NCBI RefSeq assembly: GCF_007992175.1
Contig: NZ_BJZT01000048.1
Span: forward strand, 1 to 36,926
Length of the DNA stretch: 36,926 nucleotides
Reading direction: 5' to 3'
Source of the DNA: Methylobacterium haplocladii
GTDB taxonomy: Bacteria; Pseudomonadota; Alphaproteobacteria; Rhizobiales; Beijerinckiaceae
Positions 1 through 7,474 of the stretch are shown here, one piece after another. Made by a program: the position numbers and the translations under genes. The notes under the pieces were generated by a model, which was not told where the DNA came from, searched no databases, and saw only the letters and a list, made by a program, of their open reading frames with translations. Position 1 is the first letter of the stretch. The number at the start of each line of letters is the position of its first letter.

Positions 1-1
1 G

Positions 2-358
2 CTAGCCCGTCTTGCGACGGGTGAGAGGGACGGGCGTCACGAAGCGCATTTCGGGCGGTGAATCACTCGGCTCCCACACGGTTCTCAGAGGCATGTCGCG
101 CCCGTCCGGCGCCGTGACCGTACCCTCGAATATGATGCGAGGCGGTCCTTTCGGCTGATCCTTCTTCACGCCGGGCAGGTTGCCCATGGCGTGCGCGACA
201 AGGGCGAGGACAAGCGCGTTGGGATCCTGGGGTGTGAAACCGAAACGGAGAAGAAACTTCGCCTTCGGGCCTCCGATCGGGTGAGAGAGGTCGAGGAGAT
301 ACCGCGCGATCTTCGGGGCGTCGATGATCCAGCCGACGCGATCCGTCTGGCCTGTCAA
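2..358 (-). CDS. DUF6883 domain-containing protein
   Basis: This is a 118-aa cytoplasmic protein with no signal peptide or membrane segment. The N-terminal part (residues 11-40) has the pattern I-x-x-P-K-I-x-x-Y-L-L followed by H-P-I-G-x-x-K-A-K-F-x-x-x-F-G-F, which I recognise as the DUF6883 family. The C-terminal half is a beta-rich stretch ending in a W-x-x-x-x-x-x-P-E-M-R-F-V-T-x-x-P motif, as in other members. The start codon overlaps the stop codon of the upstream DUF4926 gene by 4 bp (ATGA), so the two are very probably translationally coupled. The biochemical role is unknown. The family is often found beside DUF4926 proteins and, as far as I know, as a terminal domain in larger proteins, so a toxin-like or immunity-like role is possible but unproven. 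The stop codon lies at the window edge and the gene appears complete. Confidence 0.8.
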   Translation of the reverse strand: MTGQTDRVGWIIDAPKIARYLLDLSHPIGGPKAKFLLRFGFTPQDPNALVLALVAHAMGNLPGVKKDQPKGPPRIIFEGTVTAPDGRDMPLRTVWEPSDSPPEMRFVTPVPLTRRKTG

Positions 359-606
359 AGGGCCGCGCGCTCGACGGGTCGTATCTCGTGCAGCTCGACG
401 GTTGCGAGTGCCCCTTCAGGCTCGGCGAACTCGACAACGCAGGTCTGGCCGCCATCGTGAACGCTGACGGCGGTGCCTTCGGTACCGGCCGGGATCGCGT
501 CGCCGTCGTCGCTTACCACGGCGACCATCAGCACGACGTCGTCGAGCTCCCGAAGGAGCGATTGCGGCGTCGTGTGCTGGATCCGGTAGGCGAACTCGAC
601 GGACAT
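355..606 (-). CDS. DUF4926 domain-containing protein
   Basis: This is an 83-aa protein. The core runs L-x-D-V-V-L-M, then I-P-A-G-T-E-G-T-A-V-x-V-H-D-G-G-Q, then C-V-V-E-F and finally a T-V-E-L-H-E-I-R-P ending. That is the DUF4926 pattern: a small SH3-like beta barrel with a G-x-x-G-T-V-V type loop. It is the first gene of a two-gene unit with the DUF6883 gene and overlaps it by 4 bp. The function is unknown. Family members are typically encoded directly upstream of DUF6883 genes, and the strict pairing suggests that the products interact. The call rests on motif recognition only. Confidence 0.8.
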   Translation of the reverse strand: MSVEFAYRIQHTTPQSLLRELDDVVLMVAVVSDDGDAIPAGTEGTAVSVHDGGQTCVVEFAEPEGALATVELHEIRPVERAAL

Positions 607-771
607 CGACCTCTACCTCAAGCGGCGTAGCTAAGGTGCGGACCTCAGGATGTACGGTACCGCATGTAGAAATCCGACACCAGATTGATATGGCGTTGAA
701 GTCATGAGGTGAACGGGTGGGACGCGCTGGCCTTCGCTGCCGCTTCCGTGATCGAGGCCCCCGGTCGTGCC

Positions 772-808
772 AAACGAAGGCCGGGCATCGACTGCCCGGC
801 CTTCGTTT
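772..808. terminator. Intrinsic terminator hairpin, probably for the IalB gene
   Basis: A perfect 16-bp inverted repeat (772-787 and 793-808) surrounds a 5-nt loop. It starts about 47 bp past the stop codon of the IalB-family gene in its direction of transcription. The stem ends in AAAC/GTTT, giving only a short T-tract on either side. It is symmetrical and could work in both directions. Confidence 0.75.
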
Positions 809-854
809 CGATTCCATCCGCCCGCCGGGCGAGGCGTGCCGATCCGAGGATACC

Positions 855-1640
855 TTACTTCGGTGCGGCGTTGGCGGCCGGTGCGGTGGCGCCGTTCTCG
901 AGGTTCTTGCGCATGGCGTCGCTCTTCTTCTCGAGCTCGGCCTGAAGCTTCTTCTGCTGCTCTTCGAGCACCTTCGGATCGACGGCCGGGCCGTCGAAGG
1001 CCGTGCCGAAGCCGGCGAGCGGCACCGCGAAGATGACTTCCTTCTGAGTCTGGTTCTGCACCGCGACGTTCAGCAGCGTGCCCTTCTTGAGGGCGGCGAT
1101 GAATTCCGGCGAGACGCCGCCGGCTTCCGCGAAGCAGCCGTTGGGGAAGCAGACCGCGAACTTGCCGGCGGTGAGCTCCTTGCCGTCGATGCTGAAGCGG
1201 ATGCCCGGCGCCAGCATCAGGCCGAGCGGCAGCAGGAAGCGGACGACCTTGACCTCCTGCTTCTGGGCCGCGTTCTTCATGTCGTAGACGGCGGCCGCGA
1301 GGACCGGCTGGCCGTTGTCGGAGACGAAGTCGCGTGTCGTGTAGCAGACGTCGGTGCCCGAATTGTTGTCCTTGCCGCAGACCTTGGTCCACTTGTCCTG
1401 GCTCGGCTCGGATTTGACGGTGATGATCTGCGGGCCGGCCTGCGCTGCTGCGCCCTGCTGGGGCTGGCCGGCGGGCGCGGCCGGCGCCGGAGCGGCGGGC
1501 GCAGGTGCCGCCGGGGCGGCCTTCTTGTTGGCTTGGGCGAAGGCCGGGCTGGCAAGGCCGGCGCCGAGGCCCGCCAGGGCGATGAGCGCGGCTGTGCGCA
1601 GCGGGCGCGCGGGACGGTTTGCAGAGAACATCGGCTTCAT
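855..1640 (-). CDS. Invasion-associated locus B (IalB) family secreted protein
   Basis: This is a 261-aa protein. The start at 1640 is chosen because GAAGGGG lies just upstream and it gives a clean signal peptide: a basic N-terminus, a hydrophobic core at about residues 15-32, and an A-F-A cleavage site near residue 35. A low-complexity Ala/Pro linker follows (residues 38-65). The IalB domain follows, with two cysteine pairs visible (C88/C99 in K-V-C-G...D-V-C-Y and C164/C169 in F-A-V-C-F-P-N-G-C-F), typical of this family and probably forming disulphides in the periplasm. The C-terminus (about 220-255) is a charged K/E-rich helix. IalB was named for Bartonella erythrocyte invasion, but homologues are widespread in free-living alphaproteobacteria with no known role there. 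The gene stands alone, with a strong terminator after it. Confidence 0.88.
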   Translation of the reverse strand: MKPMFSANRPARPLRTAALIALAGLGAGLASPAFAQANKKAAPAAPAPAAPAPAAPAGQPQQGAAAQAGPQIITVKSEPSQDKWTKVCGKDNNSGTDVCYTTRDFVSDNGQPVLAAAVYDMKNAAQKQEVKVVRFLLPLGLMLAPGIRFSIDGKELTAGKFAVCFPNGCFAEAGGVSPEFIAALKKGTLLNVAVQNQTQKEVIFAVPLAGFGTAFDGPAVDPKVLEEQQKKLQAELEKKSDAMRKNLENGATAPAANAAPK

Positions 1641-1893
1641 GACCCCTTCAACGGATTCGAATCGTCGCTTCGTGGTGCGGCTTTCGTGACGCACGCGGCT
1701 GTCCGAAGAGCAGCGGGACCGATGCGATCCGACGGACCGGCGATGGGCCTGTCCCATCCCGAAGCATCGGATCTTCGAGGGCTGCGGGTAACCCGTTGCC
1801 CGGTCGAACGATCACGCGGCCTGCTTTCCCCCCGTAATGAGGCGAAGGCATGACGCCTGCGCCGTACACGGATGCCCGTTGAATCGGAAGAGC

Positions 1894-3774
1894 TCAGAGG
1901 TTCTCGATCCGGATGGAACCGGGCTGCGGGACGTAGGCGGACAGGTCGAGGCCATGGCGGGTGATGCCGTCCGCGTCCGACCCGAGCTGGGCGAAGCCGA
2001 GCCCCGCGTAGTGGCCCTGGACCATGCCGTTCTTCGCGCTCGGTCTGTAGAGACCGATCAGGCGGTTCGCACCCATGCCCGCCGCCGCCTGTGCGACCAC
2101 CGCCAGCATCGCCGCCTCGACCCCGCGCCCGAGCACGCGGCAGCTCATCAGCCACGACTCGATCACGCAGTCGCCCGTGCCGGTCAGGCGGCCGACCACG
2201 AGGCCGATCATGCCGTTGTCGGCGAGACGGTCGACGAGGCGGAACTGCCGGCAAAGGACGTCGCCATCCGCCATCAGCGCCAGTGTCTCGTCCTCGGTCG
2301 TCCGGCGGGTGGTCAGGTTGAACTGGTTGGTCTTGTTGGTGAGCTGGACGATGCGGGCGAGACCGATCCGGTCGAACGGGGCGGCGACCAGGCGCATGTC
2401 GAGGCCGGCGAGGTAGGCCGGCAGGTCCGCCGCGTCCGCCAGTGCGGAGCGATGCACGGCATGTGCAGCATAATGTCGGCCGCGGGCCCGGTCCTCGTCG
2501 GTGACGGCGAGGGCCTCGAAATAGCCGGCCTCCGCGAGGCAGGGCGCGTAGCCGGACGGGTCCTCCGGCAGTTCCGGCACCGCGACCATGGGCAGTTCGG
2601 CACGGACGAGTTCGCGCTCGAACGGGTTGTCGTCGACGAAGACCAGGGATTCGAGGCCGATGTTCAGGGTCGCGGCGACGCGCCGAAGGTTCCGGGCCTT
2701 GTCGTCCCAGTTCGCCAGGAAGACGGCGATGTCGCCACGGCGCAGCAGCATCTCGGGGTGGCGCTCGAACACCTCGAATGCGTTGGCCTCGTCGTTCTTG
2801 GAGACGACGGCCAGGATGACGCCCCGTGCCGCCAGGTCGCGGGCATGAGCCTGCAGCGAGAGATACGCCTCGCCCTCGGCGCTGCCCTGGCCGAGGGCGA
2901 GTCCGGCCAGCCCATCATCGCCGACCACCCCACCCCAGAGCGTGTTGTCGAGATCGAGCACAAGGCACTTGCGCGACAGGCCTTTTCGCGCGGCGAGCAG
3001 CCGGGAGAGCCGATCGCCGTAGATCGGGGCCGCGGCGGCGCTGACCGCGTGCTTTGCCCGCAGCCACCAGACGGGATCGTGCAACGCCGCGACACCGTAG
3101 CGCGCGGCCATGTCGTCGAGGGCAAAGACCTCGACGCCGTCCTCGACCGCCGCCTCGCGGATCTCGGCGTTGAGCAGAACGGTGGCCCGGGCACGGGAGC
3201 CGGGAAGCGCATGCTCGTTCGCGCCGAGGAGCGGCAGGGCCGTCGGGAGCAGGGTCTGCTGCAGGATCGGACAGCGGAACCGCGTACGGGCCTGCCGCCA
3301 GAGGTCGCGCATCGCCGCCAGGGCCGCGGCGCGCGCCGCCCCGGCCGAAGCGGCGTCGGAAGTCGGGTCGATCCCGCGGGTGACGTGAGGCGTGTCGAAC
3401 GCGAACAGGATCTCGTCCGGCCGAAAGGCGTGCAACCCCGACGCTTCGTCGAGCACATCCTGGAGATAGGAGCCGTAGGGCGCTTCGTAGGTCGCGAGCC
3501 GGATCCCCCTGCGCAGGGCGCCGACGCGGATCGCCGGCAGCAGGTGCGAGACCGTCGAGGACGCCAGGACGGCGAGTCGCATCGGCGGGGGCCCGAAGCC
3601 CTCGGAGGCGTGCGCCAGGCGCTTCTGCAGGGCGCGGTCGAGCTGATTGGTTTTGAGGGCGTCCAGCCGCGTCTCGGCGAGCCGGACGAACGCCGCCCAG
3701 GGAGCATCCGGCGCACCGAGGGCCGCCAGATTGCGTGTCCAGTCGCGCGGTTCGGGCAGCCAGGAGAGATGCAT
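1894..3774 (-). CDS. FkbH-like HAD-IIIC family phosphatase/acyltransferase
   Basis: This is a 626-aa protein from the start at 3774, the first good methionine after the upstream ACP gene, which ends 11 bp earlier. Residues 1-260 form an SGNH-like N-terminal region. Residues 270-440 hold the HAD phosphatase domain, with D-L-D-N-T-L-W-G-G at 274-282 (the nucleophile Asp and its partner), S-K at 325-326 and V-D-D-N-P-F-E-R at 380-387. Residues 450-626 form a GNAT-like domain containing the conserved L-T-N-K-T-N-Q-F-N. This is the FkbH architecture. Characterised relatives take a glycerate unit from 1,3-bisphosphoglycerate, dephosphorylate it and load it onto an acyl carrier protein. The ACP gene directly upstream fits that partner. 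The actual substrate here is not known. It is probably cytoplasmic and co-transcribed with the ACP gene. Confidence 0.88.
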   Translation of the reverse strand: MHLSWLPEPRDWTRNLAALGAPDAPWAAFVRLAETRLDALKTNQLDRALQKRLAHASEGFGPPPMRLAVLASSTVSHLLPAIRVGALRRGIRLATYEAPYGSYLQDVLDEASGLHAFRPDEILFAFDTPHVTRGIDPTSDAASAGAARAAALAAMRDLWRQARTRFRCPILQQTLLPTALPLLGANEHALPGSRARATVLLNAEIREAAVEDGVEVFALDDMAARYGVAALHDPVWWLRAKHAVSAAAAPIYGDRLSRLLAARKGLSRKCLVLDLDNTLWGGVVGDDGLAGLALGQGSAEGEAYLSLQAHARDLAARGVILAVVSKNDEANAFEVFERHPEMLLRRGDIAVFLANWDDKARNLRRVAATLNIGLESLVFVDDNPFERELVRAELPMVAVPELPEDPSGYAPCLAEAGYFEALAVTDEDRARGRHYAAHAVHRSALADAADLPAYLAGLDMRLVAAPFDRIGLARIVQLTNKTNQFNLTTRRTTEDETLALMADGDVLCRQFRLVDRLADNGMIGLVVGRLTGTGDCVIESWLMSCRVLGRGVEAAMLAVVAQAAAGMGANRLIGLYRPSAKNGMVQGHYAGLGFAQLGSDADGITRHGLDLSAYVPQPGSIRIENL

Positions 3775-3785
3775 CTGTCCGCCCG

Positions 3786-4037
3786 TCAGCCCTGCCCTGC
3801 GGTCTTGCGGGCAATCGTCTCCGCGAAGTCGGCCACGCGGGCCATGGCGTCGACCTCCCGGCTCGTGAAGCGGATGCCGAACTGCGATTCCGCCGCCATG
3901 ATCAGTTCGATCATCCGGCCCGAATCCCATCCGGCGACATCCTGCGCCGTCGTCTCGGGCGCGATCGTCAGCGCCTCGTCCTGGAAGACGTCGCGGAACA
4001 CCGCGGTGAGCCGTTCGTAGATGGCGTCTTGGTTCAT
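3786..4037 (-). CDS. Acyl carrier protein (stand-alone)
   Basis: This is an 83-aa ACP-type four-helix protein. The start at 4037 is preceded by GGAG 12 nt upstream; a longer reading frame upstream has no ACP character. The phosphopantetheine attachment site is G-W-D-S-G-R-M-I-E-L, with Ser39 as the modified residue. The residue after Ser is Gly instead of the usual Leu, which is uncommon. The downstream F-G-I-R-F and the acidic helix around V-D-A-M-A-R-V-A-D-F are normal for the family. It sits 11 bp upstream of the FkbH-like gene and is almost certainly its carrier protein partner. It is unlikely to be the fatty-acid synthesis ACP, which normally lies in a fab cluster with a D-S-L motif. Confidence 0.87.
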   Translation of the reverse strand: MNQDAIYERLTAVFRDVFQDEALTIAPETTAQDVAGWDSGRMIELIMAAESQFGIRFTSREVDAMARVADFAETIARKTAGQG

Positions 4038-4273
4038 GGAGAGAGAACTCCGGTGCGCGTCCCGCCGGATCGCGGGCCGGCTGTTCGTGGCGACGCGGCC
4101 TCTGCGTTGGATCGGCAGCATTTCTGTGGCATGCGCCGGCCGACGAATCGGGCTATCACTCAGCCGGTCCGGGGCCGCCTTCGAACCGATCGACGGCTCC
4201 CGGGGCGCGCTCCGACGGAGCGGAGACGGGTTCATCGCAAGACTGAGCGTCGAAACAAGGGCTTAGAGCCATT

Positions 4274-4294
4274 CCCGATCGCGCGGCGATCGGG
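4274..4294. other. Short perfect hairpin in divergent intergenic region
   Basis: An 8-bp perfect inverted repeat CCCGATCG / CGATCGGG surrounds a 5-nt loop. It lies about 42 bp upstream of the start of the 348-aa protein, in the 299-bp gap between it and the divergent ACP gene. It could be a regulator site or a leader hairpin. No promoter boxes could be assigned with confidence in this gap. Confidence 0.4.
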
Positions 4295-4336
4295 CGCGGC
4301 TCCTAGTGTCGGACCAGAGGAGTCGCTCGGAAGGGC

Positions 4337-5383
4337 ATGCGGTTTTTCGTAGACGCCGACCGAGGCGACGTCATCCACGGATGGGTCGTCCCGGACAACC
4401 CCCTGGCGATCAGCCGCATCCACGTCTCCGTCGATGGAAGGCGGGTGGCCGAGATCCCGGCCACCGAGATCATCGCGGAGCTGCGGGAGGGCGGCTTGCA
4501 CGCGACAGGACAATGCCGGTTCCAGGTGAACGAGCAGAACGTGCCGGGGCTCGCCGCGCTTCCCAGGCTCGAGATCCGCGACGTCGACACCAACATCCTC
4601 GTCCACCGCCGCATTCCCGATCAGAACCTGTGCCGGCTGAAGGTGGTGCTGGTGAATACCGGCATCCATCCCGAGACCGTGCTGCAGGCGGCGCTCTACC
4701 CGCATTTCCAGCAGAGCTATTTCGGCATCGGGAAATTCTCCGAGCAGGTGTTGTCGGTCCTGTTCGACACCCCGACCCTGGATTCCTGCTTCATGTCCGG
4801 CGCGCTGGTCTATCCGCGCTACGAATCGCATTTCGTGCTGCAGGACATCCTGACGATGCTGCTCGTCCAGGAACCTTTCGTCGAGATGGCGAGCCGGATG
4901 CTCTGGCTTCGCGCGCGTGCGGTCCTCGCCCAGGATCCCGCCCAGAGCTGGCGCCTGGGCGATCTGGCGGAGGCGGCGCGGTTCACCGCCGATTACGACT
5001 ATGCCGATGCGAAGAGCCTGAGGCGATTCTTCCGGATGCTGCCGGAATCGGCCTATCGCCTGCTCTACAACCCGCTGACCCGGCTGCTCGGCACGCGGTT
5101 TCCCGAAGACCGCATCCTGCCCGCCAACTCCATCATCGCGGTGGAGGTGCTTTCGCGGGTGTCGATCGTCGGCCACCGCGACTACTTCGAGGCCTTCGCA
5201 GCGACGGTGCTCGACCGCTTGGGCATCGATGCCCCGGTGCCCTCGCCCACCCTGATCGCCCCGGAGGTCTATGCCCTCGCCGATCGGCTGCGGCCCCTGC
5301 GGGACGTTCAGGACTTCCTGAACTTCGACATCGTCATGAGCGAGGCCATTCGTAAGTCGGTGGCGAAGAGCTGGGCGAAATGA
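4337..5383 (+). CDS. Conserved-looking hypothetical protein, 348 aa
   Basis: I do not recognise a named family. The protein is soluble, with no signal peptide. It has an N-terminal beta-rich part (residues 1-90) opening with F-F-V-D-A-D-R-G-D-V-I-H-G-W-V-V-P, reminiscent of small beta-sandwich modules found on some sugar-biosynthetic proteins, and a helical remainder from about residue 110 to the end. GGAAGGG sits almost directly before the ATG and GAGGAG lies 14 nt upstream, so the start is reasonable. Codon use matches the surroundings (strong GC3 bias), which supports a real gene. It is divergent from the ACP/FkbH pair and 89 bp upstream of the degenerate adenylating-enzyme gene on the same strand, so it may belong to the same biosynthetic process. 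Confidence 0.75.
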   Translation: MRFFVDADRGDVIHGWVVPDNPLAISRIHVSVDGRRVAEIPATEIIAELREGGLHATGQCRFQVNEQNVPGLAALPRLEIRDVDTNILVHRRIPDQNLCRLKVVLVNTGIHPETVLQAALYPHFQQSYFGIGKFSEQVLSVLFDTPTLDSCFMSGALVYPRYESHFVLQDILTMLLVQEPFVEMASRMLWLRARAVLAQDPAQSWRLGDLAEAARFTADYDYADAKSLRRFFRMLPESAYRLLYNPLTRLLGTRFPEDRILPANSIIAVEVLSRVSIVGHRDYFEAFAATVLDRLGIDAPVPSPTLIAPEVYALADRLRPLRDVQDFLNFDIVMSEAIRKSVAKSWAK

Positions 5384-5472
5384 ACGAACCTGCCCTGCGC
5401 CGAGGCCGGCCTTTAACCCGTGATTAACCATGACGGCTCCATCACCGCGGATGGGGTCGGGGATGCGTCCAG

Positions 5473-6804
5473 GTGTCTGCGCATTGGGTTGTCACGGAGG
5501 CTGAGGCGCTGCGGGCGCCCGTGCTGGCGCAGATCGGGCTCGGTGCGCTGCTGCGCCTGACCGCCCGCCGCCATCCCGACCGCGTCGCCCTCGTCGACCC
5601 CGCCGACAAGCCGCTCTGGAGCGGACGGCCGGCGATCACCTGGACCTATGCCGCCGCCGCCGAGATCGTCGATCGCCTCGCTCGCGGCCTGCGCGGCTGG
5701 CGTTTGCCGCCCGGCAGCCGCGTCGGCCTGTGCCTGCCCGGCAGCGCCGAGAACGCCCTGGCCCTGCTCGCGGTGGAGGCCGCCGGCCACGTCCCCTGCC
5801 TCCTGCCGGTCTCGTGGGACGAGGACAGCCTCGTCGCGGCCGTCCAGGGTGCCGGGGTCTCCGCCGTCCTGACGCAGGCCCGTCTCGGCACGGCCGCTCC
5901 GGCCGAACGGCTCTGCGCGGTCGCCGCCCGCTATTTCGGCCTGCGCTACGTCGCGGCCTTCGGGCCGGACGTGCCGGACGGGGTGATCAACCTCGACCGC
6001 GTCGTCCTGGACGAGCGTGCCGCGGCGGACGAAGCCGTACCTGTGTCGCCGGCCGTTTCCGGCGGCATCATCAGCTTCGCCGCCGGCGATCCCGGCCGGC
6101 CGATCCATCGCGGCGGCGGCGCCCTCGTCGCGGCCGCTGCCGCCCATCTCGTGGCGACACGCGTCGGGCCGGACGAGCGCATCCTGAGCCTCGCCGCCCC
6201 GCACGACCTGCGCGGGCTCGTCACGGGGCTCGTCGCGGCATTGGTCTCCGGAGCCGGCCTGGAGATGCTGCCGCTCTTCGACGGGGCCGCCTTCGCCACG
6301 GCGCTCGCCCGCGACGTGCCGACCCATCTCGTCGTCCCCGGCTTCCTCGAAGCCAACCTCGTCGGCCGCGCCCTGCCCGCGAGCCTGCGCTCGATCGGCC
6401 TCGCGCACCGGGCCCCGGTCCGCTTCCCGAATCGCAGCCGCCGGCCCGACCAGGCCCTGCGCCACGACACCGTGATCGACACGGTCGCCTTCGACGAGAC
6501 CGCGATCGTCTCCGGCCGGCGCGGTACCGGCCGCGACCTCGCCCTGGTGCTGGCGGCACCCGAGCGCCTCGGCCTGCCCGAGACCGTGATGGCGATCCGC
6601 CGCGACGAGGAAGGCCGCCTCGCGTTCCGCGGACAAGCCTGCGCCTCGGCCCCGTTGCAACGCGGCATTCCGCTGGCCGAGCCGGTCCAATCCTGGCGGA
6701 CGACGCCCTACGCGCCGATGGTCTCGGCTGGTCTCGCGACGGAGATCATCGCGGCTGCGAGATCCGGCGGCGATGGCATGTCCGCCGCGTTCGCCTCGGC
6801 CTGA
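5473..6804 (+). CDS. Degenerate AMP-dependent synthetase/ligase-like protein
   Basis: This is a 443-aa protein with a GTG start. The N-terminal half follows the adenylate-forming superfamily: L-L-R-L-T-A-R-R-H-P-D-R-V-A-L-V-D at 27-43 and a G-S-R-V-G-L-C-L-P-G-S-A-E-N stretch at 81-94. The nucleotide-binding P-loop, normally T-S-G-T-T-G-x-P-K, is replaced by F-A-A-G-D-P-G-R-P-I-H (about 202-212), so the Ser/Thr-Gly-Thr-Thr and Lys are lost. The C-terminal part is much shorter than in full enzymes (500-650 aa), and I see no A-domain lysine motif near the end. It is therefore probably catalytically inactive or strongly altered, perhaps acting as a scaffold or binding partner. The reading frame is intact and codon bias normal, so it is not an obvious pseudogene. 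Nearby ACP and FkbH genes suggest a shared role in acyl or glyceryl transfer. Confidence 0.75.
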   Translation: MSAHWVVTEAEALRAPVLAQIGLGALLRLTARRHPDRVALVDPADKPLWSGRPAITWTYAAAAEIVDRLARGLRGWRLPPGSRVGLCLPGSAENALALLAVEAAGHVPCLLPVSWDEDSLVAAVQGAGVSAVLTQARLGTAAPAERLCAVAARYFGLRYVAAFGPDVPDGVINLDRVVLDERAAADEAVPVSPAVSGGIISFAAGDPGRPIHRGGGALVAAAAAHLVATRVGPDERILSLAAPHDLRGLVTGLVAALVSGAGLEMLPLFDGAAFATALARDVPTHLVVPGFLEANLVGRALPASLRSIGLAHRAPVRFPNRSRRPDQALRHDTVIDTVAFDETAIVSGRRGTGRDLALVLAAPERLGLPETVMAIRRDEEGRLAFRGQACASAPLQRGIPLAEPVQSWRTTPYAPMVSAGLATEIIAAARSGGDGMSAAFASA

Positions 6805-7077
6805 CGCCGACCCGCCACACCCTCTTCACGATCACCGAGCCCGCGGCGTTTGGCTGCCGGCCGCCGCGATTCCCGAGCGGGATCAGGCGATCGCGGCAGG
6901 CCGCGCCGTTGCCCGGCCGAAGACGACGGGCAATCGGTCCAGCCGGTTCACCGCGCGCTCATCGCGTACGCGGCATCCTCCGCCCTGTGGATGGGGCCGG
7001 CGAACCAATTCGGCCCATGCGAGTTGTTGCGGTGCGGCCCTTCCCAGGGTTGCCGATCTGGGGTATCAGCGACGATC

Positions 7078-7419
7078 ATGGGTGCGCTGCAACAAGTGCT
7101 CGTTGTCGACGATGGCTTTCGCGCCGTCGACCATTCTCTGGCTGCCGACCTTGCGGGGCTCGGTTACGCCAGCGTCACCGCTTCGATCGAGGCGTTCGAT
7201 GACGTTCTCGCGGTGATCGCGCGTCCCGCCGCCGTCCTGCTTCAGTCTTCCAACCGCGGTAATCCCGCGTATCAGCGGCTCGCCGACCGCCTGCGCGAGC
7301 AGATGAAGCGCGGCGGCATCCCGGTGATCGACATGGACGACGCGCTGGCCCGCGTCGGCGCTCCGGTCGATCTCAGGAGCCGCATCGGCCCTTACGTGCT
7401 CAACGAGCCGGATCTGTAA
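7078..7419 (+). CDS. Small receiver-like hypothetical protein
   Basis: This is a 113-aa protein. The ATG at 7078 is chosen because the protein begins there with Q-Q-V-L-V-V-D-D-G-F, like the first strand and acidic pair of a response-regulator receiver domain; the upstream extension of the frame has no protein-like character. The alternating hydrophobic strands and helices continue for about 70 residues. At the position expected for the phosphoacceptor Asp (A-V-L-L-Q-S-S), a Gln is present instead, so phosphorylation by the usual route is unlikely. There is no output domain. The C-terminus (I-P-V-I-D-M-D-D-A-L) does not match any family I know. It is convergent with mfd. The function is unknown; an alternative is an unrelated Rossmann-like protein. 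Confidence 0.65.
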   Translation: MGALQQVLVVDDGFRAVDHSLAADLAGLGYASVTASIEAFDDVLAVIARPAAVLLQSSNRGNPAYQRLADRLREQMKRGGIPVIDMDDALARVGAPVDLRSRIGPYVLNEPDL

Positions 7420-7445
7420 AGTCTGATCGCAACGGAACGATGACG

Positions 7446-7470
7446 GGCGGGCCGCGAGGCTCGCCTTATT
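7446..7470 (+). terminator. Candidate intrinsic terminator between convergent genes
   Basis: An 8-bp stem with one mismatch (7446-7453 with 7458-7465) and a 4-nt loop is followed by TTATT. It lies 26 bp past the stop of the receiver-like gene and just before the mfd stop codon. The T-tract is weak. Confidence 0.4.
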
Positions 7471-7474
7471 CGTT

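Noticed and set aside
1837..4020. Long open frame of 727 codons on the plus strand opposite the FkbH-like gene
   Set aside because: It is a shadow of the real gene created by strong GC bias at third positions; its translation has low-complexity Arg/Gly-rich character and no family motifs.
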